From assembly GCF_037975245.1 (NCBI RefSeq), contig NC_092571.1, positions 14,439,417-14,503,416 of the forward strand: a stretch of 64,000 nt of DNA. Direction: 5' to 3'. The notes beneath the pieces are model-generated. The model was given only the letters and a program-made list of their open reading frames with translations. It ran no database searches and was not told where the DNA came from. Shown in pieces: positions 1 to 13,222 of this stretch. A program made the position numbers and the translations under genes. Each line of letters begins with the position of its first letter. Position 1 is the stretch's first letter. The stretch is from Apostichopus japonicus (lineage: Eukaryota; Echinodermata; Holothuroidea; Aspidochirotida; Stichopodidae).

Positions 1-1976
1 ACGTTTTCGGGAGATTACCCCAGCACCAAGATGTTACCATGCGATGGAAGTATTGCCAAAGACCTTTATATTCGATTCTTATAGATTTATAGATAAAAAG
101 CATTGCAAGTGCCCTCGATTTTCACATTGTGAACTTTTTAAATAAGGTCTATGAAACTGAAATGTCGCCCTCACCCACATTCAAGAGAAAGTTATCTCTT
201 GTTTCTAAATGACAAGCTGTGGTCTTTGAGCTCCTACATGTGAAATGATGCTTGTATTTTGACATTAAAATAACGTCCTTTGTGCTATTCTTTCAAAGTT
301 AATTAAAGATAGTTTTCACGTACCCAAAACAAGTACCTAATATTTGTGAACGATAAGTAACACGCTCTCCATACCATTGGCCAACCTTATTATAATATGT
401 GTATTTAAAGACATTGATTATACACGGTGTTGATTTCTATTATTATTTTAACATGTCTTTTAATACCTCACAGTTACTTATGGGATGAAGATGTAATGAA
501 CAAATTCGACGGCATGTTTCACAGTATCTATTAAATATCTTTGAATAAAAGGATCTATATTATTTCTTGCTTCATCGAGTTATACGACTTATTGTATGTT
601 GTGTGAAACATGGAATGTTAACCCCTCCTATATTTCCTACTTTAACCAACCTTCTATCATCCATTTCGTTCATTTGATCGTTTTTTACCATCTTAAAAGA
701 ATATTAATTATGTCTTAACGTCGCTAACTTTTAAACATTATTGTTATTTAACAAAAGTCACGTCTTCCAACATTCCTACTCTTTTACAACAATCATATTC
801 TCAAAGTTGGTCAGCAAGTTGAATTGGCCCTCTCATTTATTATAATATCACTTTCTACCCCAACATCATCTCTCAGAATAGCTGCTACCTCACAAAGATG
901 GTTTCATTTCATACGTTCCCGTGTTCCTCGTAAGCGATATCAAACTATTAATTGGGGCGAATCAGTGTTTTTTTTTAAGGAAATGGATTGCCCTTCGGTC
1001 GGTGCCTCCTATGTTGGGTGTGGGTATGTTAGGAGCATAACTTATGGAAAATTGTACAATCTGAGGGATTTGTTAACTATAAATTAGGTTAATATTAAGT
1101 CTAAGCGCAAATGTGCTTCTTTTAAATGTTGATGTTAGGTTAAAATGAGGAAAGTGGTGAACACCCCCACTCGTGAATCAGCTGCTGTGATAACAATATC
1201 CACTGAGATCGACATAGAACTTAAACTAAAGCAAGTCTTCTAAACTTCTTGACTCGTAAGTAAGCTCACCGCTGTCATATCGCCGATCCCGAAGAAAGAT
1301 GATGAATGCTTCAACGAGAAAACAGGAAGAAAGAAATATCACTAATAGTTCGATGAGCAGTAACGTGATTAAGTTAGATCGCTTATCTATCAGTACCAAG
1401 TACTTGTTCATCTCACCCGTTACATATCTTTGAATACAAAATATGTGACACTGTAACGCCAACATGAATACATAAAAGCCTGTTCATTACGCATGTTCAT
1501 GCGGTGTTTGCGTGTGAGTTGCCCTCGCTCTCTACTTTGAATAAAATGATATTTATTTAAATGATTAGATTATTTATTATTACGTATATTTTTTGAATAT
1601 GGTGTAAATGTGTGGGACAAAATACAGTTAGTAGAACCTAAGCCAACATTGTCAAGTGAATTATATGTATTCATTTCCAATGAATACCGTGTAATTCTCT
1701 CAATCCGCTGAATGTAAGCGTCATTAGACTTGGGAAAAGGGCAAACCACAAATCGTTTAAAGGTACAAAAGAAGCGCGCCATTATATTGAGCATTGCAGT
1801 TAGCATTTACCTGCAGAGACATAGAAAATAGATAAAGATGAGTAGGACGTAACGGAGAATCACGTTTGAAGCATATAATATCAGCGTAGCCAGGGGATGG
1901 CGTTTGGGCCGGAGGGGTTGGTGAACCTGTAGGCGAACTGGCCTTTGTTTTTAGAAAATTAGTTGATTGGATAGTG
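1..1976. repeat. Segmental duplication copy A, left arm; no gene
   Basis: This non-coding stretch is a diverged copy of about 35.0-37.45 kb. Matching landmarks in the same order include the opening gagatta/gagatca block, the block at 620-900 (matching 36.5-36.8 kb), 1220-1400 (37.06-37.3 kb) and 1915-1976 (37.4-37.46 kb). Short open frames here are not conserved between the two copies and I do not call them genes. The arm ends exactly at the left end of the EnSpm element. Confidence 0.75.
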
Positions 1977-1993
1977 CACTGTTAAAAAAAATT
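1977..1993 (+). repeat. Left terminal inverted repeat of EnSpm element
   Basis: Reads CACTGTTAAAAAAAATT and is a perfect inverse of 15303-15319. It is preceded by TG, the probable target duplication. Confidence 0.9.
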
Positions 1994-1997
1994 GTAA

Positions 1998-2370
1998 ATT
2001 TACAGTAAATTCCTGTCGATTTTTACAGAAAAAGCCGGTTTTCTATATTTACGTGTAAACGTCTGTTATTTTCACAGACGTTTTCTGTACAGCAAGTGGT
2101 TTACACAAAATTGTAGTATTTTTCCCTCCAAAGAAAATTTACAGGAAAATCCTGTAAAATTTTACAGAATATGTCAGTTTTTAATATTTACATGTAAAAT
2201 TCTGTGATTTTTACAGACGTTTTATGTTACAGCAAGTGGTTTACAAAAAATTGTAGTATTTTTCCCTCCAATGAAAATTTACAGGATAATTCTGTAAAAT
2301 TTTCCAGAATAAGTCAGCTTTTTATATTTACATGTAAAATTCTGTGATTTTTACAGGCGTTATGTGTGTC
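1998..2370 (+). repeat. Left subterminal tandem repeats of EnSpm element
   Basis: About 2.7 copies of a unit of about 139 bp. The landmark agcaagtggt recurs at 2091 and 2231, and the tttttacag/acg or gcg block recurs near 2211 and 2349. Each unit carries several small palindromic TTTACAG/CTGTAAA words. In plant CACTA elements such subterminal repeats bind the transposase; that role is inferred here. Confidence 0.75.
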
Positions 2371-4044
2371 ATGTTCTTTACAGAATAAGTTTGTTTTGCA
2401 ATCTAATGCATGTAAAATTGGAATTTGAAGAGCGTTATACGGAAATATTCTTGAAGGTGGAAACACGTTACCAATATACAATGGTATACAACAAACTCCA
2501 TCGTGCAGTAACATTACCGTTTGGCAAAGAAAAGAATGAAATCCAACCATGAAGCTATTACCGATAGCTCCATGATCCAACCCACAATTACCAGTTAACT
2601 TTGTCCCTACAGTCGTTTTCTGCCTTAGTGTTACATAAACTTACATTTGAGCAACAACCCCCACCCCCGTGAGGCTCATCAATGACCCTTAATTGTCCAG
2701 CGAACGAAAACAATGTGAAAGATAACCTTGAAGGGTCTGTAGGTCAAATATGTGAAATCTAACCATTTCAAGAGTTTTAGTAACGAATTACTTGTAAATG
2801 CCTAACGTGTTAACTAATGAAAACGACATAGATGGTACTGTTCCAATTGGTTTACTGTTTGTTTAAGGAGTATACAACTTCCGAAATCCTATCAAAACAA
2901 TTACTGATGTGAGCTGCCAAGAATACAATGCCCAGCCTTCAAGATGTAGTCTAATTCATTGTTTTAATGTTAACTTGTATTGTCAGTACAACATGAACCG
3001 ATGACAATTCCGTGTGCTCAATGTACGGTCACACATGCAGCTATTTATAGCTAAATGGGTCACCGAACGTATCAAAATGTTGTTAAATATGTCTAGTTCA
3101 GCAAATGTCATTTCATTCATCTGAACCACCACCCCCCCCCCCCCCTCAACCCCTCCTCCCATTCGACCCAGCCGGTCTAGCTCGATGATTGGCGTCAACG
3201 TGTCTGTAACAGCTATGACGTCTCGCGCACAGGCGGGAATTATTTTGATACATGGGCGGCTGCCGTTGGCTTTCCCGGAAAACTTGGCTACAGTCCAGCA
3301 TGCAGTCACATGACCCAAGTTGGCGCGCGATGAACGTCCAGTATATGCTGCGCTGTTCTGTACATTATGATTGATCGCATCTCGCATTAACGTACGTATG
3401 AAGTGTATAGATTGCACAATACAATACTACAGCGCTTCAAAGTACGTCGACACGAGAGGAAAACAACTGCCGTTGCTGTCCAGTAGGCTACGCACATTTC
3501 CACACCAGAACAAGACTTCATTGAGTACTTCGTCAGACGTGAGTGGTAAATTTATTTGAACCATATGCCACATTTGCATTATTATTATCAACAAAACAAC
3601 TTTGAAAGTCTGGTCATAACAAAAAGTTAGTTTATATTTTAGTTATAACCGTAGGGCCCCAGTGCCTATAACGTAGACTAGACGAACGATAATTAAGAGT
3701 TAGACTATCACTATAGAAACACTGGCGCTGTATTAGACAACCTATCGTCGCCCTACCGTGCATTTTGATATGTGCGTGTGAAGCTTAGCCTTGCTTCATG
3801 TTGTTTAGGTTAATATGATATAATATTATAAGGGTGGGTACATTGTAACTTGTAAGTTAATTGGTGCTGATAGCCTACATACATGGATGATATTGGCTCT
3901 CATGTGGCATGTAATATGAAGTCTTTAGATTAGCAAAGGTTAATTAGCCTTTTAGAACATGACTGAATTTGAAAAGGCATAATTCATGTTTCTTTCAAAT
4001 GATCAGTTTTGATTAGCTCCAATCAATAGTGAAGCAGGGCAGAA
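2371..4044. other. Element 5' region, no gene recognised
   Basis: This lies between the left subterminal repeats and the transposase start. It contains a poly-C tract near 3130-3146 and a locally GC-richer patch at 3130-3350 with CpG-containing words, which could be promoter or 5' untranslated sequence. The open frames here (for example 2983-3417 on the minus strand) run through low-complexity sequence and show no recognisable domain. Confidence 0.5.
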
Positions 4045-6786
4045 ATGTACACCTGTAAAATATGCAATACACTAACAGCTACTATCCGTAGCTATGTTGA
4101 TCATGTGAGTTCCCATAGGAATATACCTCGAGTGAGATTTCCATGTTGTTTTGTTAATTGTGGCTATACCCTATCAACTTTTGCTGCAATGAAGATTCAT
4201 GTGACTAGGTATCACCGCCATCTTCAAAAGCAAACAGCAATTGCAGCAAATCTTCAGTCAGTTAACCTGTCATTGATTTGTACGTATGAAATCTGTCAAA
4301 AAGAACTCACAGATCTGTCCTCATATTTGGCACACTTAAAAGCACATATAAGAAAAGGCCAAATTGTATCTTGTCCATATAAGAAGTGCAAAAGAGATTT
4401 TTCAAAAACCAGTTCATTTACAGCACATTTGTCACGTTGTCACAGAAACTGGGGAGCTGTAAACATTTTGGAGAAATACAAACTTTCTACTTGTGATCAT
4501 TGCTCTTTGGATCAAGATATACCTCTAGACACTAACTGCTTTGATGTGTCTACAGAGACTGATAGATTTGTCCGTGAAAATGACATAAGCTGTGATTTCG
4601 AAAACAGTAACAATTGCCAAGGTAGGGCGCAAGAAACAGGTCAGTCTAGGCTTCAATTTCAACAAAATTTTGCCTTGTTTCTTCTGAAACTTCAGGCAAA
4701 ACAACTTGTTCCATCACAAACAATTCAAATGATTGTTGAGGAGCTTCAAACTATTCACAGTTTATGTCAAAAAGATCAGGTTTTGAAAATTACTCAAAAA
4801 TTGAGAGATGAGGGTTTAGCAGAAGAACGTATCAAATGTGTAGCCGATTATATGAATGAGATAGATGCATGGATTGCTATTGATAGTTGTAAAGGAAAAC
4901 TCAGAACACAGCACTGTAGAAAAGAGTACTATAAATCAGCATTCAAGTTTGTTGCTCCAATTGCAATATCACTAGGGAGAGATTCAGCACAAAAAATGCA
5001 TTACTATCATTACATTCCAATCAAGGAGAGCATTCAGTTGCTCCTTTCAGATGATTTTGTGTTGGGACAATGTCAAAGTAGGCACCAAAGTGAAGACTCA
5101 TCTGTTCTTACTGACATAGTGGATGGTACAGTTTTTAAAAAAAATAGTTTGTTTCAAAGTTGTGAAAGATCTTTATCCATCATTCTCTATCAAGACTCAT
5201 TTGAAATTGTAAACCCACTTGGGTCGGCAAGAAAAAAACACAAAATACTAGCAATGTACTTTACACTTGGAAACATCCAACCTGAGTACAGATCTGTTGT
5301 TGATGCAATGCAGCTTGTGTTTTTGTGTAAAGAAGTTGATTTTAAGGTCTTTGGGCAGCAGAAGGTTTTTGAGAGAGTGATAAATGATTTGAAAACATTA
5401 GAGGAAGTTGGAATAGAAACAAATGACGGGGTGGTCTGGAAAGGTGCGCTGTCTTGTATATTAGGGGATAATTTAGGTTCCCATTGTATTGGGGGTTTCA
5501 TTGAGAGTTTTTCAGGAACTAACATGTGCCGCTACTGTTTAATAACTTCACATGACTTCAAATGTAACGCACCATATGCTGTTGGGAAGCCTAGAACCAA
5601 GGAGGAGTATGATTCTTGCATTGCACACCTTGAAGATCATGAAGAAAATCATCATCAAGGAATTAAATTTAATTCATGTTTTAATTCTTTGAGGTATTTT
5701 CATGTGTGTGCACCTGGTTTGCCACCATGCCTGGGGCACGACTTGTTTGAAGGAGTTGTTGATTACGATGCAGCCATGTTTATTCAATACTGGATTAAAC
5801 AAAAACATTGGTTCACATATGCAGATTTGAATATAATGTTGGTACAGTTTAAATTTCAAGGACGCGATGCAAACAATAAACCTGCATTTGTAAATTTATC
5901 AGGTAACCGCTTAGGTGGTCAGGCCGTTGAAAACTGGAACCTTTTGAGACTTCTTCCAATTATTTTGAGTGCATATGTTAAAGATCATAATGACCTTGTA
6001 TGGAGACTCTTTCTTCTTTTACGAGAAGTTGTTGAGTATGTGTGTTCTCCAAAGATTTCACATGAGCAACTTGCATAATTAAGGGTGATAATGGAGGAAT
6101 ACTTGACTGAGAGAAAACGACTCTTTGCTGATACTCCCCTCAGACCAAAACATCATTTCCTGAGCCACTATCCAGATTTAATTATTAAGTTTGGACCATT
6201 AATGAGAGTGTGGACTCTACGCTTCGAAAGTAAGCACTCCTATTTCAAACGTTGTGCCAGATCTGCACAAAATTTCATCAATGTTACACAGTCTTTAGCA
6301 AATCAACACCAGTACTTTCAAGCTTATAACAGCTCAGGGAAAATATATCCTGATAGATTGGTTATTGAAAATGCCACATCCCTCAACATAGAATGTTTCA
6401 TGCCTGAAATAAAGCATGCTTTGCAGGCAGCAAATGTAAAGTTTGATGATTCTGTTATCAGTGACAGAGTTCAGATGTTTGGCACTTCTTACCAGAAGGG
6501 TTTCTTTGTAATATGTCAGTGTTCTGATACATGCTTTTCAAGTCTTAAATTGGGTTGCATTTTGTTTGCAGTTGTTGAAAGCCAAAATATTGTGTACCTT
6601 GTCGTAAATATGCACAGTGGATCATTCAATCACACCACTGGAGTTTACTGTTTGCAGCCTTTGAATATAGTGTCTTGTGTGCAGATTTCTAAGCTTGCTG
6701 ATTATTTTCCATTGTCGGCATATTTTGTGAGAGGAAGGCTTTTGCTTTCACTAAAGCATAAGCCATTAGCTGCAGTGCTTTTATAG
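4045..6786 (+). CDS. EnSpm-type zinc-finger transposase, one in-frame stop
   Basis: A single frame runs from the ATG at 4045 to 6786 (914 codons) and is broken only by a TAA at 6076-6078. It therefore appears as a 677-residue part and a 233-residue part. Residues 1-140 hold four C2H2-type zinc fingers, probably for DNA binding. The centre has a GDN-SHCIGGF block with a following CRYC pair (about 470-500) and a GHDLFEGV block (about 565-572). Their acidic residues are candidates for the metal-binding DDE-type site. After the stop, the RPKHHFLSHYP and RFESKHSYFKR blocks (about 695-730) are characteristic of animal EnSpm-like transposases. The family role is cutting and pasting the element in the nucleus. 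The coding frame is otherwise clean, so the stop looks recent, or is read through, or is a sequence error. Confidence 0.85.
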
Positions 6787-7190
6787 GCATGTAAGTGGCA
6801 AATGCTTTACAACTGGGGCGTATTTTCATTGACTTAAGATGGTGCAATGTATCATCTTCTCTTAGAACCATGCTAATGAACTTGAAGCATTACATACATG
6901 TACTTGTTAAATAGCTTATGCATTTGTTGATATTACTGCAGAAAAACTGTTGTAAAGTTAGGAAATAATTATCAATTAATATCTAATTAAGGCTTTGTGT
7001 TTACATGTAAAGTGCCTTCCATTTAAAGAACTATGTTTGAGTGCAAGCTCAATTATGGAACAACTAGGAGTATATAATGGGCCTTACAAAGAAACTTATA
7101 GTAAGCAAATGTGGCATATGAATTATTCTGAATTGAGAAGGAACTAAAACCTTCACTTCCATTACTCAGGTCTGAGGTTCTCTTGTTAAA
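6787..7190. other. Spacer between transposase and SAM gene
   Basis: About 400 bases without a supported gene. A possible splice acceptor (attactcag, ending at 7168) lies 22 bases before the SAM gene start codon, so a 5' untranslated exon further upstream is possible. Confidence 0.4.
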
Positions 7191-10100
7191 ATGAGCGTGT
7201 CAGAACAATCAGATGATACAATTTGTCTTGAAGATGTTGCTTCATCCATAATGCAGCATCTTCCTTCACTGCCACTTGAAATGGTGGACAAAGTAGTTGA
7301 ACAGCTCCTGGCTGCTGGTGTGGAAAGTGTGTGCGATCTCAAGCTGATCACTGATGATGACCTTTCCAGTGTACTGAAGCCAATACAGAGGAGAAAGCTG
7401 TTACTAGCATGGGCAAACAAGGCAGGTAAGCAGAAATATAATTGCACTTTCTAAATATGATTATCCTCCTTTTTTTGAGGAAAGGGGAGGTTAAGAAGTA
7501 AGTTACAAGAGGAGATGGAAAAATGTCTAAATAGTAAGTACATGTGATACACAGAAGTTTCTCTTATTGTCTAAGACAGTTGCTGGTACCACAAATTGAA
7601 TAAGGAAACTGGTCACATAGTACATCATTAGCATTTTTGTAATTCTCTAAAGAAAATTTTCTGGTTAATTATTAGTATTATACATTAGATTTGAATTTTT
7701 TTAAGTAGTTTTCAAGTAGTGAGCAAATAGAACACACAGAAAACACCAGGTCAAACTAATGAAATGATACACCACATACCCAAACTAAAATATTTATCAT
7801 CAAGAAAAGAGGAAACCCTTCTTTTTAATTCAAATTAAACATAGAACATACGTTCTATGTTGTTTGTAGAATATGTTGAAGTTCATATGGGAGTATGACA
7901 AGGCTAAAGGTCACCTTGAAAAACAACCACTATGGGGTAGTATGGGGTACCTCAACTCTGGGATCATACTTGGCCCCCACTTTGGGGTCCAAATAAGCGG
8001 GCACTATGCAAACGTCTGCAGTGACCAAATAATGCCATTGACGCAACAATTTGATATGTATGAGTGTTACTTTGCCCCAAAAACACTTGTATCCAATAAT
8101 CAACAAAAATTGCCCCAATAATTTCACACTTCGGCTATACTGATTGAAAGATGCAGAGAACTGTGGCAATGGCTTGCTTTCCATACAGTATAAGAATACA
8201 CCTTGACAACTTAACAAACTATAAAGCAAGCCTTGTCCGATGCTTATGCACAAGGTCCATATGGCATACGGTACGGTGTGTACATGTGTACAAAGCCATT
8301 GCCTACGTCAACAAACAAGCAGCGACTTAACCTATAATATAATAATAATAATATATAATAATAATAATAATATAATAATAATATACAGGGTTTTTGTTAA
8401 GAAATGAAGTAGGTGGGTCAAGTTGAAAAGTAGACGGGACTGTCTGTACGCGGACATGGGGGAGGGGTCTAAGCCGGAAAATTGCAATTTAAAAAGTCTC
8501 TAGATGCAAAATGGTTCAATATACAGTTGTTTGGTCAATGATATTGCCCCCTCCCAATCACCCCTTTCTTCTGTCCTATTTTTCTTTTTTTCTCCTGAAT
8601 TTTTTTATTGACACTCGGGTCATGGAGCCTAGGGAGGTAGCTTAGCAAGGGTGTGACGCACTTGCTGCATTAAATGAAGTGCGATCATAACAAAATGATA
8701 ATAGGTCTACGGTACCTACAAAGTGAGTAGGATTTTACTGCCAAAAAATACCAAACTAGGTCTGTGATAGAACCTTCTGTTTTTTATTCAGCTTTTATCT
8801 CTGTTGAGCAACAATTTGTATGTCAAGAGAAGCCCTTCGCCTACCTCTACTCTCACCCACCCCTCGGCCTCATCTCCTCGACCATACTACTAATGTTCAA
8901 CTTCTTGTAGTTTTTACCAACAGTTAACTGCTGTGACAGTTTCAATCACACCTGATCTGGTTGTGGGTATTTATTCCTCTCGATTTTTTTCGTCATTTTT
9001 TTTTTTTTTTTAATTTTTTTTTTTTTTTTTTTTTACTGAGCGTCGCAAAGTAGCCGGGTCATGTACGTGCAGTAAGCGGGTCATTTGACCCGGGTCCCGG
9101 CTACTAACGAAAACCCTGAATATAATAATAATATAATATAATAATATATATAATATAATAATAATATAATATAGTAATAATATAATAATAATAATAATAA
9201 TAATCAGCAGTTATTTTTACGACGCTTAAGCGACCACAAATGTGGGAGAAGACCGCATGGGCTTATGAATTACAACTTACACGTCGGTTGGCTTCCAATT
9301 CAACATTTCAACTCAAATTTGGAATCTTTTCAATTTAGAAAGTCATTTCAGATGGGAAAACCGTAGATTGCTCTTGGTTGAAAAACCCACCTTACTATGA
9401 CCCGGCCGGGAATCGAACCCCGAACCTCCCGATTGCTAAGCCTCATTGCTTCAAATGCCACCGCCTTTATCTTCTCGGCCACAGCAACCTAAACAGACGT
9501 GTCAGAGAATGCCCCTGTTGCCAATTGAAGATACGCTTGATTCGATAGATTGCGAGCTTGAGTGCTGCCCCTGTTTGTTGTGTAAATGCTGATGTTCTGT
9601 GAGTGTCCAAAAAACTAGTACCTTAATGCAATAACTGTCTGTTATCAGGAAATAATTTATCAAGGTTGTTTATTCATTTCATATCATCTACTTTCATTGA
9701 TGTGACATATTTTCATTCTTAAAGAAAAGTTGCTTGGATCAGAATCTTCACAATCATCTGAACCCGACTCTGTGGCCAGTTCACCAGGCTGCAGCTGGGT
9801 GCCCAGTTCAGCAGGATCAAGTCCAGCAGCGGTAATTGCAGATTGGGCAGAGTCATTTAAAGTTGATTGGGATAAAATGCCTAAAAGCCTTACAAAATCA
9901 CTCCAGAAGAAAAAGAGACCCACTCCCAAAGATCGGCGTGAAATGATCAGAATATTATGCAATGACATAATGAAAGTTGAGTCAAGTCCAGGACGAAAGC
10001 ACCTTTCTATTATTGCACAGAAGATCGTTCGTGAGTTTCCAGAACCCTTTAAAGATGACATTGAAGGACTTGTTGTTGGTAGTGGATATGCATCCCTTCT

Positions 10101-13100
10101 TACACAGTTGGAAAACCGTATGAGCAATATCAATAGAGGCAAACTTCACCTAAATGTTGGTTACCCCCTGTTTGTAGAGGGTGAACAGAATGAAGCACTA
10201 ACAAAGAAGCGTAAACTCAGCACCTCATATGGCTGCAAAAACTGGCAACCAGAGGACCTACCTGAAGGGGAGGATCGAGACACGCAGAGAAAAAAGATAG
10301 ATGACTTAAAGGTGATGCATGAACTTAACATATGGGATGACAATGAGGTTGTTTTCCTCATGAAAACTGTATTTCCAACCATCCGTGCCAAGATAAACAG
10401 TCAGCAAGTTCCTGTATGTGCTCTCCTTGATGAATATCCTTTCTTGTTTGAGGAGGTTGGGATGATGGGACATTTTGAAGATTTAGTGGGCATCAAACTG
10501 AAATCAGTTCTCACTACAGCTTTTATAGATAAAAGTCCACGAATTCAGAAGTTTCTGCAAGTGTCAGCAAAGAAGAAGAAGGAGGTGCAAAATATAATAG
10601 CTGATGTGGAGAGTGCTAAGAAGGAAAGTGGTGATCATTCCCCTGATGTTCCAGGACTTATTCTCCTCCTCTGCAATCACCTTGGAGATAAATGGGACGA
10701 TCTTTTCTACCTTGCAAAGGTAAGAAGTAGCTACCTTTTTAAATCATTAAGCTTGTGAACAGTCTCAGAATAGCACTATTTGTCTGTGTTTTTGTGTTTT
10801 GCTCTGGTTTGTCGTTCTTAAACTTACAGTTATGTAGATGTATTGGTCAAGTTGATTGACTTTATAACGATTTTCCTCTGCGATGTTCACTGTTTGTAGG
10901 TCAGCTGTAATTGTTGTGTATTGGGACTCTGAAGTCCAAAGTTCAGTACATCATATGCCATCAGTTAATTAAGATCTTCCCCATTGTCATCATTTTGATT
11001 TCAGGGATACATATTGTCCCTCAGTTTCATTGTTTTATGTTATGCTTTGGAAGAAACTCCTGTTTCCCAGATGGCATCTTGAATGTTTTGTCCCACTATA
11101 TAATAAGATAAGTATTCCAAACAATTTAATTGTTCCTACATTTACATTATGTTCAGGAAACCAGTACTGTGCAGAATATCACTAAGGATCTGAAGTCAAC
11201 ATCCCCATGCATCATTATTCAAGGTGAGAAGCATTTGGAGGATTTTGCTCTAAGATGCATTTCCTCCAGTACATATACACTGCTCTTTTTCCCTTTTTGG
11301 TTTGGATGATAGTTGTAACGATTGAAATTTGTGATGGTGAGTATGTGTGCGTGTGTATGTATTTTACTGATGCCTACCTTGTAAACACAATTTCTCATGA
11401 AAGGAAGCTTAGACAGATCTCATAGTTGGCATGTGGGTGTACCCGATAGAGTACAAGAAGCCTATTGTTTTTGGCAAAGGTCAAAGATCATTTGGGGTCA
11501 ACAGAGGTGAAACTGAATACTTTGTAAACATGATATCTCAAGAAGGGAATCTTGGACAGATCTCAAGTGGTATGTAGGTGTGGTCACTTGAATCAACAGG
11601 GGTCAAAATTTGGGAATCTTTGATTAGAGAAACTTAGGAAGTTATATGATGGCAAGTGTGTCAATGACACCCCATAGTGCACTATCACCTGTGGAAGACA
11701 AAGTCATGAGTCCATATGAGATTTAACTGGGAAAACTCTGTTACTGCATCAATTCAGCATGTATGTGTGCATTTGATGCTCAGCATGTAACATGAAACTC
11801 AAGTACTATAGCCCATTTTTGACTTCATATGTGGTAAAAACATGTTGGTTGACCATTGCAACATTTTCAATGTCATTTTTGTGTTGCTGGGGGTGCCTCA
11901 GTAAATCGATATATCAGATAAACTGTTTTTTCTTTCATATCCACACTGACAATATTGAAATCTGCCATCAACGAATATATCGAAATACCAAGTGCATCCG
12001 AAACAAACCTTGAATACCAGTAATAAAAATATTGAATAAAAAATAATGACCCATTAGTGCACGCGAGTTGGAGTATATTCACGCTGCAACTGTAAAGTAG
12101 TGGTAGTCATAGCAGTGGCATTAACTTTAACTGGACATTCTCTTAATAGTTCTAATTGATATTTATTTTTTGCAGGTCCAAACATGTACACTGGAAGAAA
12201 GTTTATGTTGGCAGTAGATATGGTTATTGTTAATGACCACATTCAAACTTTTGAAAGTGCAATGACCATGCTGTTTGCAATGTTTTTCATCTTAAACATT
12301 GAGTATCCATCTGAAGGTGCAACTTTAATGGAGTTTATCCAGCGGTGAGTAGGCTGAAAGTACCCTAGTAATAGTTAACCAATGTTATTTTGTGTGGACA
12401 TTCCCTTGACATGGAATGTAAGAGTGTATGCATATTATTAGCCACCTTCCAAAGATCAGCCGATCATAAAGGTACCAATAAAGAAAAAAATCAACAAATT
12501 GCAGTTAACTCTACTCCTACGCAGATCATTGAAATAAATCATACTCTGTTCTCAGTTACAGCTGATTTACTTATTTTGTACTATTTGTTGTGGTCCAAGA
12601 ATAACAGCAGCTTTGGTAACCTTTTGTAAACATTGATGACCTTTACATTATTTTCACCAATGGAAAGTTAGTGTAAATAGTTGAATGGCATGTTTTATTA
12701 TTTTGGAAAAGGGTGGTAATGTATGAGTTTGGTTACTTACTGAGAACACCTGCACAATTTGTTACAACTATAGGGTATCAGCTTAAACTGAACAAAATTG
12801 AAATTAAAAGAGGATTCACAAATTAGCTCTTCTTTTCAGATCATGATTTCCTAGAAAACTGTTGAATTCCAAAGGCTTGCAAATTAAGACAGGTATCCAG
12901 CTCAATTGCTTCTATCAACGCCAGTGAGCACACATACAATTGGAAACTGAGTTGTGTCACATCTTACTATCATGTATGACATACTGTAGTGTAAATTTGG
13001 GACCAAGGGAAATTAATTGTTAAATGGTTTAATAATTGCAAACTTATTTGAACTTTATGACTTCACAGTTCTAATTTTGCTCCTCTTTGCAGCTGCTTTG

Positions 13101-13222
13101 TTGGATTAAATCCAGAAAAGGGAAGAAAGACCCCCAAATCCAAGAAGAGCTATCCTGTCAACCCAAAAATTTTGGCTTTGGTTGGAAACCTGAAGGAGTT
13201 TGAGTCAGATTGGACAGTCTAA
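7191..13222 (+). CDS. SAM-domain EnSpm accessory protein, five exons, intact
   Basis: Five exons join in frame: 7191-7425, 9725-10719, 11157-11223, 12176-12344 and 13093-13222. Together they are 1596 bases encoding 531 residues plus the TAA stop. Every intron begins GT and ends AG, and the phases fit (1, 0, 1, 2). Residues about 10-76 form a SAM-like helical bundle, a protein-interaction domain. After a Ser/Pro-rich linker comes a WDKMP motif near residue 125, followed by a basic PTPKDRREMIRIL block. The C-terminal exon has an RCF-GLNP-KG block and a VNPKILALV block. I recognise this architecture from 'SAM domain-containing 3-like' proteins that accompany the zinc-finger transposase in fish and invertebrates. 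It is probably the element's second protein, perhaps a partner in transposase assembly; that function is inference. No stop or frameshift is visible. Confidence 0.85.
8336..9490 (-). mobile_element. tRNA-Ser-like SINE, tail split by a MITE
   Basis: On the minus strand the head (about 9490 to 9395) reads like a tRNA-Ser gene. It has a box A-like TGGCCGAG followed by AAAGGCG and a box B-like GGTTCGATTCC. A body of about 190 bases follows, then a simple (ATT)n-rich tail. The tail continues at 8336-8385 beyond an inserted DNA element. The whole lies in intron 1 of the SAM gene. The tRNA-like part lacks a standard acceptor stem, so it is a SINE head and not a working tRNA gene. Confidence 0.75.
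8386..9118. mobile_element. hAT-like non-autonomous DNA element (MITE)
   Basis: The 733-base element begins CAGGGTTTTTGTTA and ends with TAACGAAAACCCTG, an imperfect inverted repeat of the CAGGG class seen in hAT elements. It is inserted in the AT-rich tail of the SINE, so the expected 8-bp target duplication cannot be read unambiguously. It contains no supported ORF, and has a long T-rich run at 8990-9034. The hAT assignment rests on the termini only. Confidence 0.65.

Noticed and set aside
2983-3417. 144-residue minus-strand frame
   Set aside because: Runs through a poly-C tract that reads as glycines, with no homology or conserved motif that I can see.
9395-9490. A tRNA-Ser gene on the minus strand
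   Set aside because: Boxes A and B are present but the acceptor stem does not close, and a SINE body with an ATT tail follows.
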